Counted from the stretch's first letter, positions 24,101-30,920 are shown. The stretch: DNA of 64,000 nt from Halobacteriovorax vibrionivorans (GCF_003346865.1 NZ_QDKL01000001.1:558001-622000), one strand, 5' to 3'. Notes: generated by a model not told the origin, from the sequence alone. Numbers and translations are program-made.

Positions 24101-27100
24101 TGAATCTTCTTGTGAAACTAGTAATAAATTTGTTGATTTCAAAGTTAATATCGGTAATAGAAATTATGTACTTGATTTACCTGTTTCACAATTTCCTTCA
24201 TCTTGGGTGTATGTTCTATACACATATGATGGACGCTATCTAAGATATTATGAAAACGGAACACTGAAAAGAGAGAAAGACTTAAATGATTTTGAAAGTG
24301 TAACTTATGATGCTGTTGAAGAAGTTCCTTTTGTTATGGCCGCGAAAGCAGGAGCAGATGAACAAATATCTAAACATTCAAATATGAATATTGATGACGT
24401 TGCAATCTGGAGTAAGGCGCTAAATCAATCTCAAATTACAAATCTCTATAGTAATTATGCAAATAATAATACGAGAAACTATGATCCATTAAGACCGATT
24501 GTAACTCCGGCCAATACAAGAGCTTCTATTTATAACCCAGGTTATAAATCATTTGGTTCAAGACTTCGTCTGACAATGAATGATTGTACAGATACCGATA
24601 TGATCTTGGTATCTGACTCAACAGTACAGCCAAGTGATACAGATGAAAATTGGCAAGTTTGTAACACAATAGCAGGTGGTATATTAAGCTCGCCTCTACC
24701 AACTGGATCGGTAACGCCAAGGGTTTGGGCAAGATCATTTACTGGTGAAGTTTCCGCAGCTTCTGGTACTGCAAATGATCAATCATATACAATGCCAACC
24801 TATGTTTCTGACATACCAAGGCCAAGTGTTCACTGGTCACTGGATTCAGCAGCATCTGGCGCTTATGGACATCCTCAAGTTTATGATAATTTTGGTACTG
24901 CACATGGATCACTTGATGCCACAACACCACCTGAATCAACTGCAACGAGTGGAGACAATGCTGTAATTGAAGAAGGGTTCAGCTTTAATGGTATCGATGA
25001 ATTTATTAAGATAAAACCAGATGCAAATACAAACCCAATGTATACAACATCAATATCGGCATGGGCCCATCTTGTAAAAGGCGAAACAAAGCATCGTCAC
25101 ATCGCTGGTAATATTCAAAAAGCAACACTCACAGATGGATCAGGGATTGGACTTAGAGTTAAAAATGGTAATTTACAATTTTATGTGACTGCAAGATCCC
25201 CTGGAGCAACAGGAAGCATTCAAACTCTAACTGTAGATTTTGATACAAGTATCTACAATACAGGCCTTCACCATATAGTAGGAACATTTAACAAACAAAA
25301 ACTAGAGCTATATCTTGATGGTGTAAAAGTAGCGGAAAAATACGCTCAGCTCTTTGATGGAAATTATATTGAAGTTGTTAATGATGACTTTAGTTATTGG
25401 AATATTGGTGCAGAAACAGGATATCTACAAACAGCTGAAGCAAACTCTTTCTTTAAAGGCGTTATTGATGATGTCATGATTTGGCACAATGTTCTATCAG
25501 AAGAAGAAGTTTACTATCTATACGAATACGGATCAGACCTTCTTCCTACGACACTAGCGGATGGTATTGCTCCAACTGACCCAGGAATAGAGCTCACAGG
25601 TAATCTTACAACGACGTCTTCACCATGGAGTCATTTTACAATGCCAACATGTACTGGAGCAAACGGGATTCTGATTAATGCAATCTATGTTAATTCCAGT
25701 TCAGATGCACCACCAAGTAAAGACGATATTGGCTGGCAGTATTGTACCCGTGATGAAGGATATGTAATTTCCCATTTACTTGAAAGAGGTGATAACGATA
25801 TTACTGTCTACTTTAGAGATGAAGAAGGAGATATCTCAGGATCAACATCTTTTAATGTTACCTATATTCCACCAGACTTAATTCATCCACTGGCATACTA
25901 TACATTTAACACTGAAGATTCTATTAGTGCTGACCACTTTAGAGACTTAGCAGGAAACCTTCATATTAAAGCCTCAAGTGATATACCTAAAGTTTCATCT
26001 GCAATTGGTGGAAATGCAGTTGAATCAACTCTCTCATCAGAAACAATTAGTAATACTTTTACTTTTGAATACGATATGGAAAGAGATTTTACGATCTCTA
26101 TGTGGCACTTACCACAAGCAACATCTGAATATAAACTTTTAGAGTATGGGCAGCTACGAATTTCGAGAACATCACTAAATCAAATTCAAATTCACATACC
26201 TGATATCGGAACTTTTACAACAAATCAATCACTGATACCAGCGCAGTGGACACACTTAACTTTTAGAAGAGAAAACAACTCTCTAAAAATATATTTTAAT
26301 GGAAAACTAATTTCATCTTTTTATACTAAGACAAACAATCTAAAACTTCACAACAGTGGGAAACTATCATTACTAGAAACGAGAGGTCGACTAGATGAAG
26401 TCGTTATCTATGACTCACCTCTTACAGAAGATCAAATTGCTTACTTATTCTTCAAGGGAAGTAATCAAGAAAAGCTAGAACTATATCCTTTAAACTATGT
26501 TGAACCTGCCGTTCCTGACTTTTACTGGAACTTTAATAACACACAACTTACTTCAAATAGCTTAAGTGGGGTAACAAACTCAGAATCTCTAAATGTGAAA
26601 AATGCAGTTACGACAGGAAGTGTTGATGCTATTGAAGGAGAGGCTTTCCAATTCACTCGTTATGAAGATATTTTAGCAGGTGATGATATAAATACCGTTG
26701 GCGCAAGACAATTTTTACGATCGGACTCTGTTGCACCAATTGACTTCACTTCAGAGTTCACATTATCAATGTGGATCAAGCAACCGAATGCAGATAGCGC
26801 AAACATTTTCACTGATGATAAGAGTGTTATTATTGATCAATGGGGATCAGAGTTTGAAGAGAGAGTTTTCAGACTAGAATATAAACACACTTCTACTGGT
26901 TCAGGAAAGTATATACTCTATCTAAGAAATGGTTATGAAACGGATATTACCAAACAAGCTATTAAAGTTGAAACAACATCTTTTAGTGGAATTAATGGCT
27001 GGCACCATCTTGCGATTAAAAGAGATGTAAGAAAGCTTGCTATCTTTATTAATGGCCGTGAATACGGTGCCGCTTTAATTGGAACAGCTGCTCAAATTGT

Positions 27101-30100
27101 TAACAACAATCTTACAACACCTTTAAGAATTGGTGAGTCAGGTCTAAGCGGGCTTGACCTTATGGCAGAAGATGTCTCAGTTGCAGCTGGAACAAATACT
27201 ATCACTGGTATTGGTTCTGATTTTGAGAATAAATTCTATAATTATATCCATGGAAGTGTTGATATCATTTCAAATACTACAGTTGTTACAGGTACAGGTA
27301 CTCGCTTCACTCAAGACTTAACGGTTGGAGAAAGTGTACTCATTGCAGGAGAAGTTCATACTATTGCAAGCATTACAGATAATACGACATTTATACTCGA
27401 TGCAAATCATGTTTCAGGAGCCTCTGGTGAGAATGTTAGAAAGGTTATCCCAGGAACAGTATCAAGTACAACAGGATCAAATATTATTACAGGAGTTGGA
27501 ACAAACTTTACTTCGGCCCAATTCCCAAATAACTCATATATCACTTTTGGTAACGAGATTGGTCAAGTTGCTTCAGTTAATAGTCCAACACAAATAACAT
27601 TAGTCAATAATGCTATCTCTACACAATCAGGAGTTTACGCTGAAAGTACAAGTGACCTAAAGCGACTTAAATTAGGCGCTGAGATTTTCGATTCTTACTA
27701 TGTTAATGATGCAACAACAATTACATTAGGATCAAATCACATAGCTGATGTTTCAAATGTAAATATGTGGAGAACTTATAATAATACTCATAGTGATGAA
27801 TATGGATTTGACGGTAGTATTGATGAACTTGCTGTATGGTACGATGCTCTCGACTTCAACCAAATTTATAAATTATATCAGAAAGGATTGGCCAATGAGC
27901 CTATTTCAGCGGCACCTACAATAGCATTTAATGGTGTTGGTAATACAACAAATGATTCAACAGTTTCAATCACGCTCAATGACTGCCAAGACTATACTCA
28001 TGTTTGGGTAGGAACAAGCCTCGATAGTGATCCGCTTGATGGAACTCCAGGCTGGGTAGCATGTACCGATGTAGCAGGTGGACTAACTTCACCAACTCTT
28101 ACTTCGGATTCACTAAACACTGTTAAGATATGGTTTAAAACGGGATCTGTTGTTAGTTCATATACATCAAGTTTTGATATTACACATGTAACTGGTGATC
28201 TCACTCCTCCAGCAATTCCAGCAATTACACTTGAAACAGCATCACCAACGAATCTTTCTTATGCTCGATTTACGATTGGCTCATGCAGTGACATCACTGG
28301 TGTTCTAATAAATCTAACGGGTATTACTCCAAGTGCAATTAATCCAAATTGGAAAAATTGCTCTACGATAAACTCTGCACTTCACTCACCAATTCTTGAA
28401 AGTGGAGCAAATACAATAAGTGTATATTTTAAGGATGAAGCAGGAAATGTAACAACAAGCTCTGATTTTGCACTGACATACAATCCAGTAATGATTGCAA
28501 AGCCTGGCTTATATTTGAACTATAATAACGAAAACCTAAATAACAATATTATTCTTGAAGAAATAAATGATGATGTATTCAGTCCTTCAGTTGTTCTATC
28601 TTTAGAAAGTAGTTATATAGAAGGAGAAACGATAGAGTTTAACGGTACAAGATACCTTGAGGATGTATCAAATACTTTTAATATCACGTCAAACTTTACA
28701 ATCTCAAATTGGATAAACATCGCAAAACCGACATCTTTCAGTGTCATTAATGATAAATGGAATAGTACAATTGCAGAACAGTCATATCGTAAATTAATTG
28801 ATAGTAATGGCCGTCTATGCCTAGAGTATCAAACAGTCAACAGTACCCAAGTTTGGAATAATGATTCATACAAGAAGATCTGTTCAACTGGTAAGATCGA
28901 ATTTGGTAATTGGAATCATGTCGCTATCACGAGATCAGGTACGAATGTAAACTTCTACATTAACTCAGTAAACGTTGGAAATGAGACAATTGATAATGGC
29001 GATCTTGTGAACTCACCTATTCCACTTCGAATTGGTGCAAGTCAGCGTGAAACAAATGGCGTTGGTATTGTTGGAGGTATAGATGAGACAGCAATGTGGA
29101 ATCAAGAGTTATCTGCTTTAGATATAGAGACTCTTTATGGACGTGGAATGTCTCAAATGCCAATTTTATATACTTCGCAACCTCAAGCAACACCACTTGA
29201 AGATATTTTCTGGGGATTTGAGTCTGCAAATTACTCAGCTCCAAACCTAAGTGCAGCAATTGGCTCTAAGGACTTAATCAATGTTCCATCTTCAACGCCA
29301 AGCTCAGCAACATATAATCCGTCTGCACAGATAGGAGAAGCATTTGACTATGCTAATGAAAACTATTTCGAAACTGTTGATCATGAAATTAATCTAGGTA
29401 CTGACTTTACAATTTCAACTTGGATCAACCTCGTTGATGACTCAGACGATGAAGGAACAATTCTCAACAAGTGGAATGAAGCCGATGTAGATGAACAAGA
29501 ATTTAGATTATATACAGATAATCAATATATTAAGTTCTCATATCATGCGACGACAACAGCTACTGACACCTTCCCAATGCTCGGCTTTGACACAATAACA
29601 TCAAATGGGCAGATACCACTTACAACGTGGACAAATATTGTCATAACAAGACGTGGAAATGTTATCCGTATGTATATTAATGGTGAGCTAGAAAGTTACA
29701 AGGTTATTGGGCCAGAAGCAATGAAGAACATTACAACCGTACCACTAAGAGTTGGTGGTGTTGAAGATGGCGGTATTAACTTCTTCACTGGTACAATCGA
29801 TAACACGAGTATTTGGAAAAAGCCTTTAACTAAAGAAATGATAAAGTATGTTTATCAACAAGGACAAGCGAATCTTGAGAATCCAACCACAACTCAAGTA
29901 AGCCTTGCTAACCCAAGTAATACCATTGTTGACCCAATTGCTTATATGACAATATCAGACTGTAATGGAAATACTAAATACCTAATCCAAGATTCATCTC
30001 TAGGTGCTCCAGCAGCTGGTGCATTAACAAATGATTGTACTAGTGAGCTAAGAGGAATCTTCTCTACAGATGTCCCAGCAACAAGTGACACACTCCATAT

Positions 30101-30167
30101 CTACTTAGGAGATGGTACTTCAACTGTTGAAGGTCCATATCCAGTTAATGTCATCTATGCCCCATAA
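12138..30167 (+). CDS. giant (about 6,009-residue) lipoprotein with 104-aa repeats, Ig-like and twelve LamG-like domains
   Basis: One uninterrupted 18-kb frame. The N-terminus carries a lipobox, FLFTGCSD. From the GTG at 12138 only eight residues precede the Cys, too few for a normal signal peptide. The frame is open back to 12087, and an ATA at 12105 sits where a start codon would be expected. Residues about 253-1189 are nine tandem 104-residue repeats (YTYTD..C, DG.YYA.V.A.D, SACSTDSI..D..PP.DN). Next come Ig-like domains with paired Cys (DC...W..C..) and VWFKDxAGNVS endings. From about residue 1876 to the end, twelve LamG-like lectin folds alternate with single Ig-like domains (starts near 17760, 18720, 19675, 20635, 21760, 22780, 23790, 24820, 25880, 26515, 28500, 29195). 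LamG folds typically bind glycans or proteins. A surface adhesin, perhaps for prey attachment, is the inference. No dedicated secretion genes lie nearby. Confidence 0.9.
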   Translation: MIIFLFTGCSDPLKGRIDINSITEYDKVPPEIDFVTTAGPMNGNNDFTLNYTLTDDNSGVASAKILYTPDFNTTNYSEVTTVTGGSNQIKFCVPNKNHPAPAFKIIARDEAGNVFEKELGTSGPNFSINLDTDPTIPNLTSSLGTLTKDQPTTLNIDSCSLNACSGDAVYFEPPTQTKYVFANTTGTTPSVGDAWVSCETALSSGYLQNNFPSEGLNTYYLWTKTEDVDADSVTPLNFISSANTTIDITYDNTAPIDNTGTGFTFDNDVEIVGDNIPVQWSLFTDQQVVDHRIELYTDNTCNPLNLYNSYTTSSAAITDNTNVDGLVDGQYWAKVIAIDHVGLEGSSSCSLDSVFVDATAPVDNGADLQFIDTLDNDGDDLSISWTAFSDLTLTNHRIEIFSDSTCSTSVGTFLTGSSTNSDSAAVDGLNTGDYWATVTAIDGIGSETTSNCSTDTIRVDKDSPIDNGADLQFTAATDIDGNSIAVTWTAFSDPDGVVDHKLYTYTNNTCTLGETDHGATSSGTNSNATNITSLADGQYWAIVEAFDPGANSTKSACSTDSIIVDSTPPLDNTASVQFSATHENTGNNIAVSWTAFTDLTLSDHRLYTYTDSSCTLGMVDHGLTGSTTTSSSIITGLAEGTYYARVRAYDAMGFDTLSACSTDSIVIDKTAPVDNTADVQFTNDYNNTGDNVNVSWTDFSDTYLSDHRIYTYTDSACTLNEVDHGLTGSATSTNAAIIDGLSDGTYYIKVVAYDLAGNETTSACSTDVITIDTTAPTDNTANLIFADTHDIDGNDLNVSWTAFTDTNGIADYQVLTYTNSSCTLGTVTHPYIGSNALTDSTSIDGLADGTYYARVRAMDNAGNTTLSACSSDSIIVDSTPPQDNTANIQFTLAHENTGNNIAVTWTAFSDLTLSDHEVYTYTDSSCSLGEVNHGLTSSTAASANNITGLAEGIYYARVRAHDLMGFDTLSACSTDSIVIDKTPPTDNTANIQFTNDYNNTGNNIDLTWTGFTDTYLSDHRILTYTDAACSLNEVDHGLTGNTTVANNTIVDGLTDGVYYAKVVAIDLAGNTTESACSTDTITIDLINPTDNTADLQFADLYDNDGNDISVSWTAFTDLNSIADHQIYTYTDAACTLNETIHPLTGSGTNSDAVTIDGLTDNIYYAKVLAFDSAGNSTLSACSTDSIEVDTTPPTIGAREVVGTVVTGQPLGLFNLSDCNDVTHVKITKGLGAPPLAADSGWQTCDTVNYSMTFDDLDVGANNLQFWIKDVAENVQPSFIAHQVFFTPPQLTVENGPTINTTIADISIDYCTEAGITEVIFKDVDGQPAASDPDWQTCTTAIGGLKSYTLTPGDHTLKVYLKYEDTSISLNAIDLPLRYDPVINWVESPVINRPHVSFTFEACDGISEILINQGTQPAPGDPQWQTCSTSAGAITHTLTSDGEQTLNFWYKDLSSNVLTGYSQVNVNFVPPSAYLANGTDLDTNTAAISIDSCTDISKVYVKLDDTMELPPSVADFTTGDGQDCTTAMNAITSPIIPAEGIHTLDVWFYFNDGYTLDPWHERLTVRYTAVDSTPPPVSGGDGAAVPLAMTLNNGDASSPPILLDNASRAIFTLNTCEPNPPVAMTGTVDITASTTSVTGTGTLFTSEISVGDYINIGSEILKVASITNDTSLELVFPHTAGATGQSITKEYPDDVITDMIVTKSSTAPDADSPDWLTCSNSAELLKSASLTPDGVYTLYAWFKDASGNVSTTSLTQDVEVQANGDLTPPPRPEIIVEGAPEVASAPVGMTVVDCTDVDQIYLKPSEYPSPYVAPDKDQSGWQDCSEAVGALTYHVDLIGSYTISAWFKDAAGNINSTPRDVSFIFNPTQGAYPDAIAYWTMDNVHKKEGRIIDALGENHLVYWNNGSVTSTAGRSDEAVSLSGTNSYLLTKNTPILKPTTAVSVSMWANLTSGDTGNKVIMGNIEEGVGGYGFKLNGGDLRFYASGQSVSIATSSYTTGWHHIAGTSDGRFINIYIDGQLQATTDLGSPANLQYGCPTILAVGTDVNCTDQPTITSNFDGQLDELAIWDKYLSEQNILNLYIDTFNQFKVSQHSTKPADIASASFYGETLQNTKLTIDTCGDNKFIYIDETTHPPTVDTPRWQLCREVIGAAINKNLTQGPHELKVWGKDEYNNITNAFYYVDTVVTSTNHYEPSILHYTMDNDHIDGSLVQEIRSGYHATNNGATPSVSGVQNEAYQFVKASNTYLETKHAALSQVADEVTISIWAQLTANDNRQQVLAGNRISSHGYSIEIDNSTSELKFFVETSGGTRSVAIATSAYTTGFHNIVGVYDGQNTNLYIDGIQVASVDHGSVLPIQYTCLGSFVIGAGATCNNGAALGTHFDNKIDEVLVWDYSLTSAAITELFEGQDTVPPLSVPVTPRDNLYTIGIPVARLNVDNCSDIAKVYVALDDTKPTGEIANWQTCSTTDDLIKSSLLEIGANDLRVWFMDESGNVSDTSTDLTITYNFDATIPTPDSYYTLDRANRDGSVIYDVTSAHHGENYGPIESTGVADEAMNFNGTSDYIEVSNDVSFEPASEVTLSTWFNVDSFPTSRQVIAGNYNNGGYEIALDNGVVEFKVQALGGPQVATYSTTSLTPGDWTHVTGVWNNGTIRLFINGIEEVNTVIAGSADIDYAQSNSFLIGASPTTSTGPSGNYFDGSIDEVSFYRAALSDTVINELYERQSKGDKAYYDVTPPSIPVNLNIIYYNSLVSRANLTVTDCTGLDYIIVTKNEFPPDKNDEDWQLCNTLTGGLLSKRLDPTDNYAKFWTKDIYGNISKTFEYVPIITKYDKPIARPVVHWTFDEAHYNSTSNEALDRISGLKLKNEGYELEYVDFDNDTCPRTMVHNPALAPVTIDSDGVLNKSMLFGDDRFLRVKSPQNSKLKPSDTLSVAAWVYLTGDGVHSDDHIISNEFNGKGWSIKVDAANKDDKGLRFTVHTADGLLEPYLETKNYTTGWHLVIGTYDGQKASLYFDGIFVKSFSNASPSPIVYETGVNTFVGAKASTGDEPTNGKSHYYARSGLNCNLYNIEDSNFANKIDEVIIWDQVLTGLEASSLYHNGADILYETDVTEPPNPTLTLENTRPDLFSNKAYFTVNDCTDISGVLVNEGTRPDKQDDRWEVCRERRGSFGLEELTEGGHTITTWFKDLAGNVTSSSSDLVVNYTPIATVPYSNAYWPIESVASVDRTVIDIIEHGVHDLIEVNVDAADNPTATYTTGKVGEALSLTGSQSYLTTQDTVLLTPVNFLSVGGWFYLTQSDSTNRVYIDRHVYSTATNRGGYKLYQSGGNIRFTLELDIAGTINLASSMAGVTTGWNHVIGIFDDQEVKLYLNGVEIATSGVLPERDFVRYDVPTDFRIGAESNQNNLATNFLNEKVDEIAVWGYDLSPTEVATAHTKGQSSTRQVETMNAPSNVDNAYIYFDSHFGPYAKMTILNCTNTPWVYITYQGAPPPADDSDDWHRCVTNPGAILSEKLPTGTTYVDVYAKNALGDISTLAGTKEIDPIPTYSDYDLVKPIYHASFDNGTINGSTLTDHTSQVSAQLNGSPTISTSSNGNEVIFDGSDDYIDIANNFRFENLYNFTLMTWLHLDSTDTATRQIITKKNSKDDIRVYLDSGDIVFEVNIVQPSGYTRSVPYGIIRYPLELIQTGMHQLAVKYDGQELSLYIDANLVAQADPGYQNWSTTTIRKVDFDFVSGFYLGDNTQAENFQGALDDFMVFNQTLTDEEIFYHYKRYVDEVYPNDSTAPTTTPTLSVVNSTFGTNWPTDNPNPVYSINDCNDITGVYITVDAQPGPTNTSSGWQQCSTKDGAIDSPTLTPGVHTVYFWFRDARGNISSPQSIVVEYTDPPLPQPVAYWTLDQNTKIGSIFYDSSNAININNFGAQNIASAKVGNGLSFDGERQYLKTDYDPQLKVTDEFTIGFWMDHNIPLDEGSGDRFFSMTGAQPGGMEMYLICDESSCETSNKFVDFKVNIGNRNYVLDLPVSQFPSSWVYVLYTYDGRYLRYYENGTLKREKDLNDFESVTYDAVEEVPFVMAAKAGADEQISKHSNMNIDDVAIWSKALNQSQITNLYSNYANNNTRNYDPLRPIVTPANTRASIYNPGYKSFGSRLRLTMNDCTDTDMILVSDSTVQPSDTDENWQVCNTIAGGILSSPLPTGSVTPRVWARSFTGEVSAASGTANDQSYTMPTYVSDIPRPSVHWSLDSAASGAYGHPQVYDNFGTAHGSLDATTPPESTATSGDNAVIEEGFSFNGIDEFIKIKPDANTNPMYTTSISAWAHLVKGETKHRHIAGNIQKATLTDGSGIGLRVKNGNLQFYVTARSPGATGSIQTLTVDFDTSIYNTGLHHIVGTFNKQKLELYLDGVKVAEKYAQLFDGNYIEVVNDDFSYWNIGAETGYLQTAEANSFFKGVIDDVMIWHNVLSEEEVYYLYEYGSDLLPTTLADGIAPTDPGIELTGNLTTTSSPWSHFTMPTCTGANGILINAIYVNSSSDAPPSKDDIGWQYCTRDEGYVISHLLERGDNDITVYFRDEEGDISGSTSFNVTYIPPDLIHPLAYYTFNTEDSISADHFRDLAGNLHIKASSDIPKVSSAIGGNAVESTLSSETISNTFTFEYDMERDFTISMWHLPQATSEYKLLEYGQLRISRTSLNQIQIHIPDIGTFTTNQSLIPAQWTHLTFRRENNSLKIYFNGKLISSFYTKTNNLKLHNSGKLSLLETRGRLDEVVIYDSPLTEDQIAYLFFKGSNQEKLELYPLNYVEPAVPDFYWNFNNTQLTSNSLSGVTNSESLNVKNAVTTGSVDAIEGEAFQFTRYEDILAGDDINTVGARQFLRSDSVAPIDFTSEFTLSMWIKQPNADSANIFTDDKSVIIDQWGSEFEERVFRLEYKHTSTGSGKYILYLRNGYETDITKQAIKVETTSFSGINGWHHLAIKRDVRKLAIFINGREYGAALIGTAAQIVNNNLTTPLRIGESGLSGLDLMAEDVSVAAGTNTITGIGSDFENKFYNYIHGSVDIISNTTVVTGTGTRFTQDLTVGESVLIAGEVHTIASITDNTTFILDANHVSGASGENVRKVIPGTVSSTTGSNIITGVGTNFTSAQFPNNSYITFGNEIGQVASVNSPTQITLVNNAISTQSGVYAESTSDLKRLKLGAEIFDSYYVNDATTITLGSNHIADVSNVNMWRTYNNTHSDEYGFDGSIDELAVWYDALDFNQIYKLYQKGLANEPISAAPTIAFNGVGNTTNDSTVSITLNDCQDYTHVWVGTSLDSDPLDGTPGWVACTDVAGGLTSPTLTSDSLNTVKIWFKTGSVVSSYTSSFDITHVTGDLTPPAIPAITLETASPTNLSYARFTIGSCSDITGVLINLTGITPSAINPNWKNCSTINSALHSPILESGANTISVYFKDEAGNVTTSSDFALTYNPVMIAKPGLYLNYNNENLNNNIILEEINDDVFSPSVVLSLESSYIEGETIEFNGTRYLEDVSNTFNITSNFTISNWINIAKPTSFSVINDKWNSTIAEQSYRKLIDSNGRLCLEYQTVNSTQVWNNDSYKKICSTGKIEFGNWNHVAITRSGTNVNFYINSVNVGNETIDNGDLVNSPIPLRIGASQRETNGVGIVGGIDETAMWNQELSALDIETLYGRGMSQMPILYTSQPQATPLEDIFWGFESANYSAPNLSAAIGSKDLINVPSSTPSSATYNPSAQIGEAFDYANENYFETVDHEINLGTDFTISTWINLVDDSDDEGTILNKWNEADVDEQEFRLYTDNQYIKFSYHATTTATDTFPMLGFDTITSNGQIPLTTWTNIVITRRGNVIRMYINGELESYKVIGPEAMKNITTVPLRVGGVEDGGINFFTGTIDNTSIWKKPLTKEMIKYVYQQGQANLENPTTTQVSLANPSNTIVDPIAYMTISDCNGNTKYLIQDSSLGAPAAGALTNDCTSELRGIFSTDVPATSDTLHIYLGDGTSTVEGPYPVNVIYAP
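12894..15704 (+). repeat. nine tandem 104-codon repeats inside the giant gene
   Basis: Nine units of about 312 bp, each ending in a CS(T/S/L)DSI..D motif followed by (P/A)PxDN. Units 4-6 (13833-14768) and 7-9 (14769-15704) are two copies of one three-unit block of exactly 936 bp. The protein signatures recur in order: HENTGNN..MGFDTL, then NDYNNTG..YLSDHR, then D(I/N)DGND. Confidence 0.85.
17009..17213 (+). repeat. VTGTGT-type beta-module inserted within an Ig-like domain
   Basis: The Ig-like domain's first Cys (FTLNTC) is separated from its usual continuation (DMIVTKSSTAPD..W..C) by about 68 residues. These read STTSVTGTGTLFTSEISVGD, then IGSEILKVASITNDTSL. The same module type recurs at 27168-27775. 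Confidence 0.65.
27168..27775 (+). repeat. about three VTGTGT-type beta-modules inserted in the tenth LamG domain
   Basis: The tenth LamG-like domain breaks off after PLRIGESG and resumes at FDGSIDELAVW. Between are about 200 residues with repeated GTNTITGIGSDF, TTVVTGTGTRFT and SNIITGVGTNFT cores, each followed by (V)ASI or (V)ASV and a (TQ/TF) I(T/L)L strand. This accounts for the unusual length of this LamG unit. Confidence 0.65.
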
Positions 30168-30236
30168 TCCAGAAGCGTTAGCGCCCGAAATGAACGCAGG
30201 TTGAACCGTAGGTTCAAGTCCAATCAGCATTAATGC
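30168..30236 (+). other. spacer after the giant gene with small hairpins
   Basis: Contains TTGAACC-GTA-GGTTCAA (30201-30217) and GCG-TTAG-CGC just after the stop codon. No T-tract follows, so an intrinsic terminator is not clear. The last ten bases, GCATTAATGC, form a palindrome ending where the tandem repeat begins. Confidence 0.3.
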
Positions 30237-30473
30237 AGAAAAAAGGCAAAAAAAAGCCTCCGATACGGAAGCTGTCACCAGACCTCCCATCCGGGTCGGT
30301 CGGCGTTGTTCGTCGTCATTTTTCCATCCTGGAAAATGCCGCCTCCAAAAAGATGGTGCCCAGACCGCCTGCGGAAAAAGGTGCCCGATGGCACGTTTTC
30401 GTGCAGAGTGGAACTTAGGATCGTTCAAACAAGTAATACGATTAATTATTTTTACAAAGTTGGGACTTAAGGT
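30237..30473 (-). repeat. GC-rich 237-bp repeat, copy 1 (candidate small-RNA unit on minus strand)
   Basis: First copy of a unit that recurs at 30474. Read on minus it has an AT-rich lead (TTTGTAAAAATAATTAATCG) and then a GC-rich body with a GCACG-AAAA-CGTGC hairpin. The block TCTGGGCACCATCTTTTTG follows, identical to the end of the nearby tRNA-Leu plus its downstream bases. Next is a CATTTTCCA/TGGAAAAATG hairpin, and last a terminator hairpin (30256-30272) with a T-tract. Base composition contrasts sharply with the surrounding AT-rich genes. An open frame of about 100 codons crosses it on minus and is not convincing as protein. Confidence 0.7.
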
Positions 30474-30711
30474 AGAAAAAAGGCAAAAAAAAAGCCTCCG
30501 ATACGGAAGCTATCACCAGACCTCCCATCCGGGTCGGTCGGCGTTGTTCGTCGTCATTTTTCCATCCTGGAAAATGCCGCCTCCAAAAAGATGGTGCCCA
30601 GACCGCCTGCGGGAAAAGGTGCCCGATGGCACGTTTTCGTGCAGAGTGGAACATAGAATCGTTTAAACAAGTAATACGATTAATTATTTTTACAAAGTTG
30701 GGACCTAAAGA
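30474..30711 (-). repeat. GC-rich 238-bp repeat, copy 2
   Basis: Nearly identical to copy 1. Differences are mainly single bases in the AT-rich lead and in the run between CCTGCGG and AAAAGGTGCCC. It again ends, on minus, in the GCTTCCG/CGGAGGC hairpin (30494-30510) with nine T. The conserved order of lead, structured body and terminator suggests two tandem transcription units rather than spacer debris. Confidence 0.7.
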
Positions 30712-30748
30712 AGAAAAAAGGCAAAAAAAAAGCCTCCGATACGGAAGC
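30712..30748 (-). terminator. intrinsic terminator of tRNA-Leu (partial third repeat copy)
   Basis: On minus the tRNA 3' end is followed within 8 nt by GCTTCCG-TAT-CGGAGGC, one G-U pair included, and then nine T. It equals the terminator part of the two repeat units, with the rest of the unit absent. Confidence 0.85.
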
Positions 30749-30755
30749 AAAAAGA

Positions 30756-30840
30756 TGGTGCCCAGAAGAGGACTTGAACCTCCACGCCAAAGGCACTAGA
30801 TCCTAAGTCTAGCGTGTCTACCAATTTCACCATCTGGGCA
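30756..30840 (-). tRNA. tRNA-Leu (anticodon UAG)
   Basis: The 85-nt minus-strand gene folds as a class II tRNA. The acceptor stem is TGCCCAG/CTGGGCA with CCA encoded, and the D-arm contains GAAATTGGTAGACA. The anticodon stem is CTAGA/TCTAG with loop CTTAGGA (anticodon TAG). A long variable arm (TGCCTTTGGCGT) marks leucine, and the T-arm is GAGG-TTCAAGT-CCTC. Terminator follows directly. Confidence 0.97.
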
Positions 30841-30920
30841 CATATTCGGTTTTAAAAAACTTTCATTGGTAAGGCGTGAGAATATTTATAAAGGGTTTGT
30901 AATAATTTGGCAAGAAAAAA

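Noticed and set aside
30201..30217. Partial tRNA (GGTTCAAGTCC resembles a T-arm)
   Set aside because: No acceptor or anticodon arms around it; the sequence is explained by a simple TTGAACC/GGTTCAA hairpin.
30120..30428. Open frames of about 100 codons across the GC-rich repeats on minus (also 30442-30750)
   Set aside because: Their identity follows from the DNA repeat itself. They cross terminators and a tRNA-like block, and have no ribosome site.
30237..30748. CRISPR array
   Set aside because: Units are 237-238 bp with no short repeat/spacer pattern and no cas genes nearby.
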